Below are positions 22,475 to 29,721 of a stretch of 29,923 bases of DNA, in pieces. The stretch is from BOKV01 sp041739225 (GTDB taxonomy: Bacteria; Pseudomonadota; Alphaproteobacteria; Rhizobiales; Rhizobiaceae). The stretch covers positions 1 to 29,923 of the forward strand of contig JBGSOG010000050.1 in the NCBI GenBank assembly GCA_041739225.1. The letters run 5' to 3'. Position numbers and translations under genes: made by a program. Positions within the stretch are counted from its first letter, which is position 1. The number at the start of each line of letters is the position of its first letter. The notes beneath the pieces are model-generated. The model saw nothing but the letters and a program-made list of their open reading frames with translations. It was not told the origin of the DNA and did no database searches.

Positions 22475-23470
22475 TTGAAACGCACAATAGGCTTCGTGGC
22501 ATTTTTATTGGTTTTGGGTTTTGGCTTTGTTGCTGGTTGGCGCTGGGCTGCTGGGGAAATGACGGCAAAGTCCGCCGAAATCGAGGCAAGGATCGGCCAA
22601 AGAGGCGGCAAACTGGAGTGTTCCCGCAAACGGGTCGAAGGTTTTCCATTCCGTATCGGTGTACACTGCGACACGGTCGGATTTTCACCCCCTCGCGGCG
22701 GTGCCTTTTCCGCTGGAGCGTTCCGCTCAGCGGCGCAACTTTACAACCCCGGTTTTCTGGTTGCAGAACTGGATGGACCAGCCGATTTGCAGCTCGCCGA
22801 CGGACAGCGCTTTCAACTCGATTGGGGCATCCTGCGGGCAAGCGGCCGGGCATCCTTTTCCGGCGTCAACCGGGTGTCACTGGAAGTCGGCCAGCCGGTC
22901 TTGTCGGAAGGGTCGGACAGCCCGGCGCAGCAAAACCTTGCAAAGGCCGAAGACTTCCAGTTGCATGCGCGGCTGTCCCCCGAGAAAGAACAAGCGGTTG
23001 ATCTGGCTTTTTCAGCCAAATCCCTTCGCGATGACCAGGAACGCTTTCCGGCCCTCACACTTTCCGCCGACTTCGAGATTGAAGATTTTGCTGACCAGCT
23101 TCGGCCGGGAGCCCTGCCAATCGAGTACATCCGTGAAAACGGTGCAAAAGGCCAGGTTCGCACTTTGTTGATTGAACCTGAAGGCGGCGGCAGTCTTTCC
23201 CTTTCCGGCCCGTTGGCAATTGATCGCAACGGCATTCTCGATGGTGACATCACCGTGACGACGAGCGATATCCGGCTTCTTGCCGCATTCTTCATCAAGC
23301 TGATGCCGCAGGAAAGCGAGACGATTTCCAACATTGCCTCGCTCATTGATGCGATCAAGCCGCAAAGTCCGGATGCAGATGCAAAAACCCGCAGCCTCAA
23401 GCTGGCGATCCGCAAGGGCCGCATGAATGTCGGCTTCCTGCCGCTGGGAAATTTGCCGCCACTTTGGTGA
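22475..23470 (+). CDS. DUF2125 domain-containing envelope protein
   Basis: A 331-aa protein of the alphaproteobacterial DUF2125 family, function unknown. It has one N-terminal hydrophobic segment (about 4-22, an anchor or signal). An extracytoplasmic body follows with the family hallmark C-x-R-x-x-x-GFPFRI and a second cysteine a few residues later, suggesting a disulfide. The C-terminus is LPLGNLPPLW. Repeated beta-strand patterns (LSLSGPLAIDRNGILDGDIT) recall AsmA-like lipid-transfer folds, but that is speculation. The TTG at 22475 puts the hydrophobic segment at the start; an ATG at 22415 would add 20 polar residues. The stop is 4 bp from that of tyrC. Confidence 0.83.
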   Translation: MKRTIGFVAFLLVLGFGFVAGWRWAAGEMTAKSAEIEARIGQRGGKLECSRKRVEGFPFRIGVHCDTVGFSPPRGGAFSAGAFRSAAQLYNPGFLVAELDGPADLQLADGQRFQLDWGILRASGRASFSGVNRVSLEVGQPVLSEGSDSPAQQNLAKAEDFQLHARLSPEKEQAVDLAFSAKSLRDDQERFPALTLSADFEIEDFADQLRPGALPIEYIRENGAKGQVRTLLIEPEGGGSLSLSGPLAIDRNGILDGDITVTTSDIRLLAAFFIKLMPQESETISNIASLIDAIKPQSPDADAKTRSLKLAIRKGRMNVGFLPLGNLPPLW

Positions 23471-23474
23471 AAAT

Positions 23475-24428
23475 TCACTCGTCCGAAGCGTAAGGGCGCG
23501 CCAGAAACCGCTTTTCCGGCTGTTTATCCTTCGCCTTGCGCACAGAGATGTGTTCGCGTTCGATCAAGCTGCGCCGCGTCAACCGGCTGGTTGAAAACAG
23601 GTCGAGCAACATGTCGCCATCGCCTTTTTCAATCGCGTCGCGCGCGCCGGCGATATCCTTGGCAAACTCGTCCAGCGCCCGCAGCACCGGCTCGCGGTTG
23701 GCAATGAAAATGTCACGCCACATCGAGGGGTTTGATGAAGCTATGCGGGTGAAATCCCGGAAACCACCGGCAGAAAACTTGATCACCTCGTCGCTGTTTT
23801 TCTGCTCGTCGCGCAATGCCGTGTGAAAGATCGAATAGGCGATGAGATGCGGCAAATGGCTGGTGATCGACAAAACCTCGTCATGCCGCAGCGGCGTCAT
23901 CAACTCGACATCCGAGCCGATCTTCACCCAGAAATCGCGCACCGCCTCGATGGCATCAGCGGGGCAGTTTTCATGCGGCGTGAGTATGCACCAACGATCC
24001 ACGAAAAGGCGTGGGAGGCCGGCATCGGGTCCGGAAAATTCTGTCCCTGCCAATGGATGCGCCCCCACCACCGGTTGCCCGTGTACCAGCGCCGCGACCA
24101 TGTCATTGACCGCAGAAACTTTCACCGAGCCCACATCTGATACAATGGCTCCCGGCTTCAACGCCTTGGCAATGGATGCGGCAACCGCGCCTATCTGGCC
24201 AACCGGAACGCACAGGATGACCAGATCTGCATCGGCGACTGCGCCGGCAGCAGTGTCGGCGATGCGCGCCTGACCGATGCCAAGTTCGCGCACGCGGTTG
24301 CGGACAGCCGGCGAGGCGTCAGTGACCACGGTCTCCACGTTCAACTTCCGCTCGTGCACGGCACGGGTAATGGAAGAGCCGATCAAGCCCTGCCCGATGA
24401 TCGCCAGCCGGTTGATTGCCAAAGCCAT
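23475..24428 (-). CDS. tyrC: Prephenate/arogenate dehydrogenase family protein
   Basis: A 317-aa NAD(P)-dependent dehydrogenase of tyrosine synthesis. The Rossmann motif IIGQGLIGSS is at 10-19. GAHPLAGTEFSGP (about 121-133) contains the conserved prephenate-binding histidine and is followed by the variable loop. SHLPHLIAY (about 188-196) and FSAGGFRDFTRIASS complete the TyrA helical domain. No chorismate mutase domain is fused. It lies 6 bp downstream of hisC; the pairing of tyrC with a histidinol-phosphate-type aminotransferase fits the arogenate route, but the preferred substrate cannot be read from sequence alone. Confidence 0.92.
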   Translation of the reverse strand: MALAINRLAIIGQGLIGSSITRAVHERKLNVETVVTDASPAVRNRVRELGIGQARIADTAAGAVADADLVILCVPVGQIGAVAASIAKALKPGAIVSDVGSVKVSAVNDMVAALVHGQPVVGAHPLAGTEFSGPDAGLPRLFVDRWCILTPHENCPADAIEAVRDFWVKIGSDVELMTPLRHDEVLSITSHLPHLIAYSIFHTALRDEQKNSDEVIKFSAGGFRDFTRIASSNPSMWRDIFIANREPVLRALDEFAKDIAGARDAIEKGDGDMLLDLFSTSRLTRRSLIEREHISVRKAKDKQPEKRFLARPYASDE

Positions 24429-24434
24429 TGCAGT

Positions 24435-25535
24435 TCAGCCCATGAACGCGGAGAGGGCAGCTATCAAGCCGCGATTGGCCTCTTCGCTGCCTATGGTCAT
24501 GCGCAGGCAGTGTGGCAGGCCATAGCCCTTGACTGCCCGCAACACATATCCCCGTTCGGTCAGGTAGGCGTCGGCATCAGCTGCCGTCTTTCCCGGCTCC
24601 TTGGGGAAATGGATCAGCAGGAAATTTCCAACCGATGGCGTCACTGCAAGCCCCAGTTTTTCCACTTCGGTTTTGGTCCACGCCAGCCATTGCTCATTGT
24701 GGGTGATTGCATTTTCAACATGTAGCTTGTTGGCGATGGCGGCAGCGCCCGCAGCAATGGCCGCACTGTTGAGATTGAACGGACCGCGTACCCGGTTCAA
24801 CACGTCAGCGACATGTGAAGGGCAGAAGCACCAGCCAATGCGAAGTGCAGCGAGGCCATGGATTTTGGAGAAGGTGCGCGTCATGACCACGTTTTGTGCC
24901 GACGAAACCAACTCCATCCCGGCCTCATAGTCGTTGCGGCGCACATATTCGGCATAGGCTGCATCCAGCACCAGCAACACATTGCCAGGCAAGCCGGCAT
25001 GCAGGCGTTTCACCTCGCTGATCGGCAAATATGTACCTGTCGGATTGTTTGGATTTGCCAGAAACACCAGCCGGGTTTTCGGGCTGACGCAGGCCAGCAT
25101 GGCGTCTACATCTGCGGTAAGTTCATGCTCATTGGCGACCACCGGCACGCCACCGGCAGCCAGTGTCGCGATGCGGTAAACCAGAAAACCATGCTGCGAA
25201 TAGATAACCTCGTCACCGGTCTCGACATAAGCGCGCGCCAGAAGTTCCAGCAACTCATCCGATCCGTTGCCACAGACGATGTTCGCCGGATTGAGACCAT
25301 GGGCAGCGGCTATCGCTTCACGCAGCCTTGTCGCCGACCCGTCTGGATAATCTTCCAGCCGATTGCCCGCTGATGCATAGGCTTCGCGCGCAGCAGCACT
25401 GGCACCCAGTGGCGATTCGTTTGATGACAGCTTGTGCAGCTTCACGCCCGGCGCTGCCTTGGAACGCCCGGGGACGTAGGCCTCGATTTCAAGAACACCT
25501 TTGCGCGGCTGGGGAAGACTGGTTGGCATGTTCAT
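24435..25535 (-). CDS. hisC: Histidinol-phosphate aminotransferase
   Basis: A 366-aa class I/II PLP aminotransferase. NPNNPTG is at 161-167, D191 and Y194 contact PLP, and the Schiff-base lysine is K224 in TFSKIHGLAALRIGW. The N-terminal KLSSNESPLG and EDYPDG are HisC-typical. It transaminates imidazole-acetol phosphate in histidine synthesis, and many such enzymes also accept aromatic keto acids, which would suit the adjoining tyrC. The start is one of three in-frame ATGs (25550, 25535, 25529); the first touches a hairpin, and GGAGCAAAGG favours the latter two. Confidence 0.93.
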   Translation of the reverse strand: MNMPTSLPQPRKGVLEIEAYVPGRSKAAPGVKLHKLSSNESPLGASAAAREAYASAGNRLEDYPDGSATRLREAIAAAHGLNPANIVCGNGSDELLELLARAYVETGDEVIYSQHGFLVYRIATLAAGGVPVVANEHELTADVDAMLACVSPKTRLVFLANPNNPTGTYLPISEVKRLHAGLPGNVLLVLDAAYAEYVRRNDYEAGMELVSSAQNVVMTRTFSKIHGLAALRIGWCFCPSHVADVLNRVRGPFNLNSAAIAAGAAAIANKLHVENAITHNEQWLAWTKTEVEKLGLAVTPSVGNFLLIHFPKEPGKTAADADAYLTERGYVLRAVKGYGLPHCLRMTIGSEEANRGLIAALSAFMG

Positions 25536-25551
25536 TTGCCTTTGCTCCATG

Positions 25552-25569
25552 GGCCGCTTGCCTGCGGCC
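25552..25569 (-). promoter_or_regulatory. Hairpin immediately upstream of hisC start
   Basis: GGCCGC (25552-25557) and GCGGCC (25564-25569) form a perfect 6-bp inverted repeat around six bases, ending just before the most upstream hisC ATG. In the hisC mRNA it would form a GC-only stem in the leader, close to the ribosome site. It has no T-tract, so it is not a terminator. It could tune translation or be incidental. Confidence 0.35.
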
Positions 25570-25592
25570 AGATTGCTCTAGACCAAGCCAGC

Positions 25593-25639
25593 AAAAAAGT
25601 GAAACCGGTTTGACCCGCTGCACCGTCGAGGTCCGGTGC
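25593..25639 (-). terminator. Possible terminator of the methyltransferase gene
   Basis: Directly after the minus-strand methyltransferase stop comes a 6-bp inverted repeat (GCACCG/CGGTGC at 25620-25639). The palindrome AAACCGGTTT (25602-25611) follows, and a few bases later a run of six T on the minus strand (25598-25593). The T-run is well placed but the adjacent palindrome is a weak stem, so the call is tentative. Confidence 0.35.
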
Positions 25640-26398
25640 TTATTTGTCTTTACCCGATTTCTTGTGCGGCAACAGCGCAGTCGCCTGTGGCGCAAGCACC
25701 GGCACCATCACATGCCGACGCGCCCGTGCCGGGGCTGGAAGCCCCTGATACAGCCGCTTGGTTGCCTCCACCACTATGACACCGCTGAATGCCGGCCACA
25801 AATGGCGACCAAGCCATTCGAAGGCGATTTTGATGCGTGAATAGCCACGCCGACGCATTGGCGGGAAATGCAGCCCGTCCGACCACACGGTCGGCGTCAG
25901 CAGGGCATCGCGCAACAGCCGCGACAATTGCCCGCGGCTGAACGGTCGGCCAATGCCAAAAGGCGTGTGCTCCAACCGGGCCCAAAGGCCCCGCCGGTTT
26001 GGCACCACGATCAGCAGCCTGCCTCCGGGTGCCAGCACTCGCCATGCTTCGTTGAGCGTTTCGCCCGGATTTTCCGAGTGCTCCAGCAAATGCACCATCA
26101 GCAGCCGGTCAAGCGAGGAATCAGGCAGCGGCAATTGCTCGTCAATCACCAGCGCAGTCAGAGAAGGACCACCCTGTGGCCACTCCAGCGCGCCCTGCTG
26201 TGCCGGCATCAACGCCAACACCCGCTCGCAGCGCTCGCGGTACCGGTCAATCCACGGCAGGCAAAAGCCAAGTGCAGCCAATCTTTCGTCGGGTGCTTCC
26301 GGCCAGATTTCCCCGATGCAGCCATCCAGGGAACGCGCCGCAATACGCCCCAACGGGGTGGCATAAAATTCCCGAAGGTCAACGACATCAACAAACAT
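25640..26398 (-). CDS. Class I SAM-dependent methyltransferase-like protein
   Basis: A 252-aa protein with a Methyltransf_11-type core: the post-I region LPLPDSSLDRLLMVHLLEH (about 91-109), followed by EAWRVLAPGGRLLIVVPNRRG (starting near 118), and a basic C-terminus. The glycine-rich SAM loop (motif I, normally GxGxG) is not evident; the matching place reads LAALGFCLPWID (about 41-52). The substrate is unknown. The ATG at 26398 has an AGGAAG ribosome site; a longer frame starts 57 bp upstream without support. It is divergent from gloB with a 72-bp gap, a neighbour pair familiar from Rhizobiales. Confidence 0.85.
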   Translation of the reverse strand: MFVDVVDLREFYATPLGRIAARSLDGCIGEIWPEAPDERLAALGFCLPWIDRYRERCERVLALMPAQQGALEWPQGGPSLTALVIDEQLPLPDSSLDRLLMVHLLEHSENPGETLNEAWRVLAPGGRLLIVVPNRRGLWARLEHTPFGIGRPFSRGQLSRLLRDALLTPTVWSDGLHFPPMRRRGYSRIKIAFEWLGRHLWPAFSGVIVVEATKRLYQGLPAPARARRHVMVPVLAPQATALLPHKKSGKDK

Positions 26399-26470
26399 GT
26401 AAACTTCCTGCAAACGATCCGAACATGTATACGCTGGGATGACGGTTGGGTCCAATTGCGGGAAAAGCAG

Positions 26471-27235
26471 ATGAGCAATTTACAGATCAGGCAATTCAAC
26501 TGCCTTGAGGACAATTTTGGCGTTTTGGTGCACGACCCAGCCAGCGGCGAAACGCTTTGCATCGACGCACCCGACGCGAGCGCCATATTGTCTGCGCTTT
26601 CCACCAATGGCTGGAAATTGACGCACCTTCTGGTGACCCATCACCACGTGGATCATGTGCAAGGCATAGCAGAAGTAAAGGCTGCAACCGGCTGTCAAGT
26701 GATCGGGCCGGACAATGCAGCCATTGAAGGCATCGACAAAGTGGTGCGCGACGGCGACGCCCTGCAATTGGCCGGTGACCGCATTGAAGTGATTGCTACG
26801 CCCGGCCATACGCTTGACATGCTGAACTACCACTTCACGCATGCGCAAATCGTTTTCACCGCCGATACGCTGTTTGCCATGGGATGTGGCCGCATTTTTG
26901 AAGGAACTCCTGCCCAGATGTGGCAGTCCTTGCAAAAGCTCGCGGCCTTGCCACCCCAAACCCGTATCTATTGTGGGCACGAATACACACTTTCCAATGC
27001 ACGGTTTTCGGTAAAAATCGACCCGGAAAACCAGGCCCTGGCCCGGCGTTTGACCGAAGTTGAAGCATTGCGCGCGCAAGGCAAACCGACTTTGCCAACC
27101 ACACTGGCGCTGGAATTGGAAACCAACCCGTTCCTGCGTGCATCCGACCCGGCAATCCGCCGAAATCTCGGCATGCAAAACGCGTCCGATGCCGAGGTTT
27201 TTGCCGAAATTCGCGAGCGCAAGAACCGGGGCTGA
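26471..27235 (+). CDS. gloB: Hydroxyacylglutathione hydrolase (glyoxalase II)
   Basis: A 254-aa metallo-beta-lactamase-fold enzyme that hydrolyses S-lactoylglutathione to D-lactate and glutathione, the second glyoxalase step. Metal ligands are visible in THHHVDH (H57, H59, D61, H62), TPGHT (about 112-116), FTADTLF (the bridging aspartate) and CGHEYT. The C-terminal HAGH-type domain ends NPFLRASDPAIRR, with the conserved arginine region that binds glutathione. The ATG at 26471 starts SNLQIRQF as in homologues; longer frames upstream are antisense to the methyltransferase. It ends 2 bp from the convergent yhhN stop. Confidence 0.96.
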   Translation: MSNLQIRQFNCLEDNFGVLVHDPASGETLCIDAPDASAILSALSTNGWKLTHLLVTHHHVDHVQGIAEVKAATGCQVIGPDNAAIEGIDKVVRDGDALQLAGDRIEVIATPGHTLDMLNYHFTHAQIVFTADTLFAMGCGRIFEGTPAQMWQSLQKLAALPPQTRIYCGHEYTLSNARFSVKIDPENQALARRLTEVEALRAQGKPTLPTTLALELETNPFLRASDPAIRRNLGMQNASDAEVFAEIRERKNRG

Positions 27236-27237
27236 AT

Positions 27238-27894
27238 TTATGCGAACGCCGCGCGGATCAAGTCCCAAGCAAAGTGGGAAAAGATCAGCACCTGCGCGGC
27301 AAAATAGCTGAACCAGATGGCCGGGGCGCTCCAGCGCCGGCGTGGCGAATCCTTGCCGAACACGAATGCATCAAAAGCCAGCATTGTGTCCGATGCCATG
27401 AACAGCAGCACCCCGATGAGAAGCACACGATTGGGTCCGGTTGACCAAGCAGCCACGGCCATGGCTGCAATCAACCCGCAATAGATGGCAGCCGGGATTC
27501 GCATGGAACCCAGATGCGGGCGGAGCCGCCGGTATATTCCGAGCGCATAGGTGAATACCAGCACTGTGCCGGCCAGAAACGGCAGGCCGGATGCCCAGGC
27601 TTGATCCTGTCCGGCAAAAAACAGCGCCGCATAAGCAAGGTGTGCAAGTGCGAACGATACCAGCCCGCCGAGAAAATTGCGTTCACCATCAAAGGCCAAA
27701 AACCAGTCGCCGAGCGCACTCAATGCCAGCGCAGCTACCAGAAACAACGGCAGATCAGCAACCAGTGCTGCAAGCGCAAGTACCACCACGCCGCCTGTCT
27801 TGGCCAAAGCCCGCACGACATTTTTGGGCCTGTTGAGGAAAATCAGGCCGTAGACGACACCCCAGACAATCGCGACGGGGAACAGAAAAATCAT
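27238..27894 (-). CDS. YhhN family membrane protein (lysoplasmalogenase-like)
   Basis: A 218-aa polytopic protein of the YhhN/TMEM86 family; the animal member TMEM86B hydrolyses lysoplasmalogens, while bacterial functions are largely untested. About seven to eight hydrophobic helices are visible. The conserved family acidic positions lie in LSALGDWFLAFDGERNFLGG (starting near 57) and in MASDTMLAFDAF (about 167-178). The ATG at 27894 overlaps the eamA stop (ATGA), so the two are translationally coupled. The longer frame upstream is antisense-free but lies inside eamA and is rejected. Confidence 0.85.
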   Translation of the reverse strand: MIFLFPVAIVWGVVYGLIFLNRPKNVVRALAKTGGVVVLALAALVADLPLFLVAALALSALGDWFLAFDGERNFLGGLVSFALAHLAYAALFFAGQDQAWASGLPFLAGTVLVFTYALGIYRRLRPHLGSMRIPAAIYCGLIAAMAVAAWSTGPNRVLLIGVLLFMASDTMLAFDAFVFGKDSPRRRWSAPAIWFSYFAAQVLIFSHFAWDLIRAAFA

Positions 27895-28757
27895 GCCGTT
27901 GCCTTCCAGCGTGACAATTTGCCCGACGCCAGGATTGCGCCAAAAGTGATCAGCAAGCATGCCAGCAAAATACCGGTGCTTGGCTGTGCCTTGCCAGCCA
28001 ATACCAGCACAAGTGTGGAAATCAGCGGGGCAAAATAGGCAACACCGCCCAATATTTGGATGTTGCCGTGCTTGACCCCATGGTCCCAGGCATAAAATGC
28101 AAGGCCGACCGGGAACAAGCCCAACGCCACGAGTGACGCCCACTGCAGGCCACCTTGGGGCCAGACTGTTTCCTCAAGCAGCAGATGGCAAACCAGCGAG
28201 AGGACAGCGGTTGCCAGGCAATAAAGCGCCACCGCATCGGTTGACGCCTGCTTCTGGGTGCGTGAAAGGATCGAGTAGGCAGACCAGATAAAGGCGCAGG
28301 CAAATGCGCTGGCATAGCCAAAGACTGAGCCGGTAAGTTCCAGCCCGGAGCCGCGAAACACCAAAAGCGCAGCGCCGACAAAGCCGCAGGCAGCTCCCGC
28401 CAGATGGAACCAGCGCAGCCTTTCGCCGGGGAGCAACGCCGAACCCAGCACGATCAGCATTGGCCATAGATAGGCTATTAGGCTCGCCTCGGCGACCGGC
28501 GCGTTGCGCAATGCTGTGTAGTAGAAGAAATGATAGCCAAACAGGCCCGCAATGCCGATGAGCCATATCAGTGGCGGCAATCGCAGCGATTGGCGGTCAA
28601 TCTGCCGAAACGGCCAGCTGGCAATTCCGGCCAGCCCGCCAATGGCAAAGGTCATGGCCAGCAGTTGGAACGGCGGAACTTCACCGGTTCCGGCGGTGAG
28701 CAGCGCCAGAAATGACCACATGGCAATGGCAGCAAATCCGGTGAGGGTTGGGTTCAT
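27891..28757 (-). CDS. EamA/DMT family transporter
   Basis: A 288-aa membrane protein with ten hydrophobic helices in two EamA repeats, the drug/metabolite transporter plan. The motif PVAEASLIAYLWPMLIVL (about 89-106) and AFIWSAYSILSR (about 159-170) resemble YddG-like amino-acid exporters of this superfamily, but the substrate is not determinable. The ATG at 28757 has a GAGGCC ribosome site, which abuts the T-run of a terminator-like hairpin upstream (28767-28792). The gene is coupled to yhhN by a 4-bp overlap. Its promoter is not evident. Confidence 0.9.
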   Translation of the reverse strand: MNPTLTGFAAIAMWSFLALLTAGTGEVPPFQLLAMTFAIGGLAGIASWPFRQIDRQSLRLPPLIWLIGIAGLFGYHFFYYTALRNAPVAEASLIAYLWPMLIVLGSALLPGERLRWFHLAGAACGFVGAALLVFRGSGLELTGSVFGYASAFACAFIWSAYSILSRTQKQASTDAVALYCLATAVLSLVCHLLLEETVWPQGGLQWASLVALGLFPVGLAFYAWDHGVKHGNIQILGGVAYFAPLISTLVLVLAGKAQPSTGILLACLLITFGAILASGKLSRWKATA

Positions 28758-28766
28758 TTTGGCCTC

Positions 28767-28792
28767 AAAAAACAGCCGGACAATGCCGGCTG
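28767..28792 (-). terminator. Rho-independent terminator downstream of phbB
   Basis: On the minus strand CAGCCGG, a six-base loop and CCGGCTG form a perfect 7-bp stem (28792-28773), followed directly by six T (28772-28767). This is a textbook intrinsic terminator for leftward transcription from phbB. Its end lies only 9 bp before the eamA start codon. Confidence 0.8.
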
Positions 28793-28826
28793 ATTTTGCC
28801 TTTGGCAACGTTCTCACCAAGTTGGT

Positions 28827-28844
28827 AGCCGGCAAAAGCCGGCT
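28827..28844 (-). promoter_or_regulatory. Second hairpin next to the phbB stop codon
   Basis: AGCCGGC and GCCGGCT flank AAAA (28827-28844), a perfect 7-bp stem with a four-base loop that begins 4 bp after the phbB stop on the minus strand. Its arms have the same AGCCGG/CCGGCT sequence as the terminator stem 36 bp further on, so arms of the two hairpins could pair with one another. A smaller ACCAA-G-TTGGT dyad (28816-28826) lies between them. Confidence 0.55.
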
Positions 28845-28848
28845 TTGA

Positions 28849-29571
28849 TCAGCTGAAATACTGGCCGCCATTGGCTGAAATCGTTGTACCTGTGATGAAG
28901 CCGGCATCATCGGATGCCAAAAACACCACGCAACGTGCGATTTCATCGGGATCGCCCAATCTGCCAACGGGGATTTGCGCAATGATGCTTTCGCGCACCT
29001 TTTCCGGAACCGCCATCACCATGTCGGTGGCAATGTAACCCGGTGCCACCACATTGACCGTGATGTTGTTGCGGGCGCCTTCCTGTGCCAGTGCACGGCT
29101 GAAGCCGATGTCGCCGGCCTTTGCCGCAGAATAATTGGCTTGGGCAAACTGGCCCTTTTGTCCATTGATCGAACTAATGGTGATGATGCGCCCGAATTTG
29201 CGGGTCCGCATGCCCTCCCACAAGGGATGGGTCATGTTGAACACGCCGCTCAGATTGGTCGAGATGACCTCGTTCCACTGCTGCGGCGTCATCTTGTGGA
29301 AAGGTGCATCGCGGGTGATGCCGGCATTGTTGACCAGAACCGATACCGGGCCAAGATCAGCTTCCACTTTGGCAATGCCTGCCGCGCAGGCCTCGTAGTC
29401 AGCGACCGACCATTTGTAGGTGGGTATGCCCGTCTCGGCGGTGAACGCCTTCGCAGCATCGTCATTGCCGGCATAATTTGCAGCAACCGTATAACCGGCT
29501 GCCTTCAACGCCTTTGAAATGGCCGCGCCAATGCCGCGCGACCCGCCCGTTACCAAAGCTACTTTGCTCAT
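28849..29571 (-). CDS. phbB: Acetoacetyl-CoA reductase
   Basis: A 240-aa SDR enzyme that reduces acetoacetyl-CoA to (R)-3-hydroxybutyryl-CoA with NADPH, the second step of poly-3-hydroxybutyrate synthesis. TGGSRGIG is at 8-15 and NNAG at 81-84. The catalytic serine is S134 in SSINGQKGQF, and Y147/K151 form the YxxxK pair. Compared with FabG, the INGQKGQFAQANYSAAKAG block is the PhbB hallmark. The ATG at 29571 has a GAGGAA ribosome site; an ATG 15 bp further upstream lacks one. phaA lies upstream on the same strand, 150 bp away. Confidence 0.95.
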   Translation of the reverse strand: MSKVALVTGGSRGIGAAISKALKAAGYTVAANYAGNDDAAKAFTAETGIPTYKWSVADYEACAAGIAKVEADLGPVSVLVNNAGITRDAPFHKMTPQQWNEVISTNLSGVFNMTHPLWEGMRTRKFGRIITISSINGQKGQFAQANYSAAKAGDIGFSRALAQEGARNNITVNVVAPGYIATDMVMAVPEKVRESIIAQIPVGRLGDPDEIARCVVFLASDDAGFITGTTISANGGQYFS

Positions 29572-29596
29572 GCGATTCCTCCTCATTTTCCTTGAA

Positions 29597-29674
29597 GCGA
29601 ACAGGGAGCAACGAACAGCGATTTTGGGTATTTGTCCCGTTTCCGCTGTTCGCCTCCTCTACTCCCTGTTTCGC
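29597..29674. repeat. Nested inverted repeat in the phaA-phbB gap
   Basis: AACAGGGAG (29600-29608) pairs with CTCCCTGTT (29662-29670), and inside it CGAACAGCG (29612-29620) pairs with CGCTGTTCG (29644-29652). The outer arms extend to GCGA/TCGC with one bulged T. Together they make a long imperfect stem built from GAACAG-type units. The style (alternating CCCTGTT, CGCTGTT and TTCGC) recalls dispersed intergenic repeats of Rhizobiales genomes. The phbB ribosome site is nearby on the minus strand. Confidence 0.6.
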
Positions 29675-29721
29675 TGTTTCCTGCTATTTCGGTCGTTTGT
29701 GATTTTCTGCGTGCGGGTAAT

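Noticed and set aside
25868..26470. Long upstream extension of gloB
   Set aside because: It is antisense to the methyltransferase gene and glyoxalase II homologues begin at SNLQIRQF.
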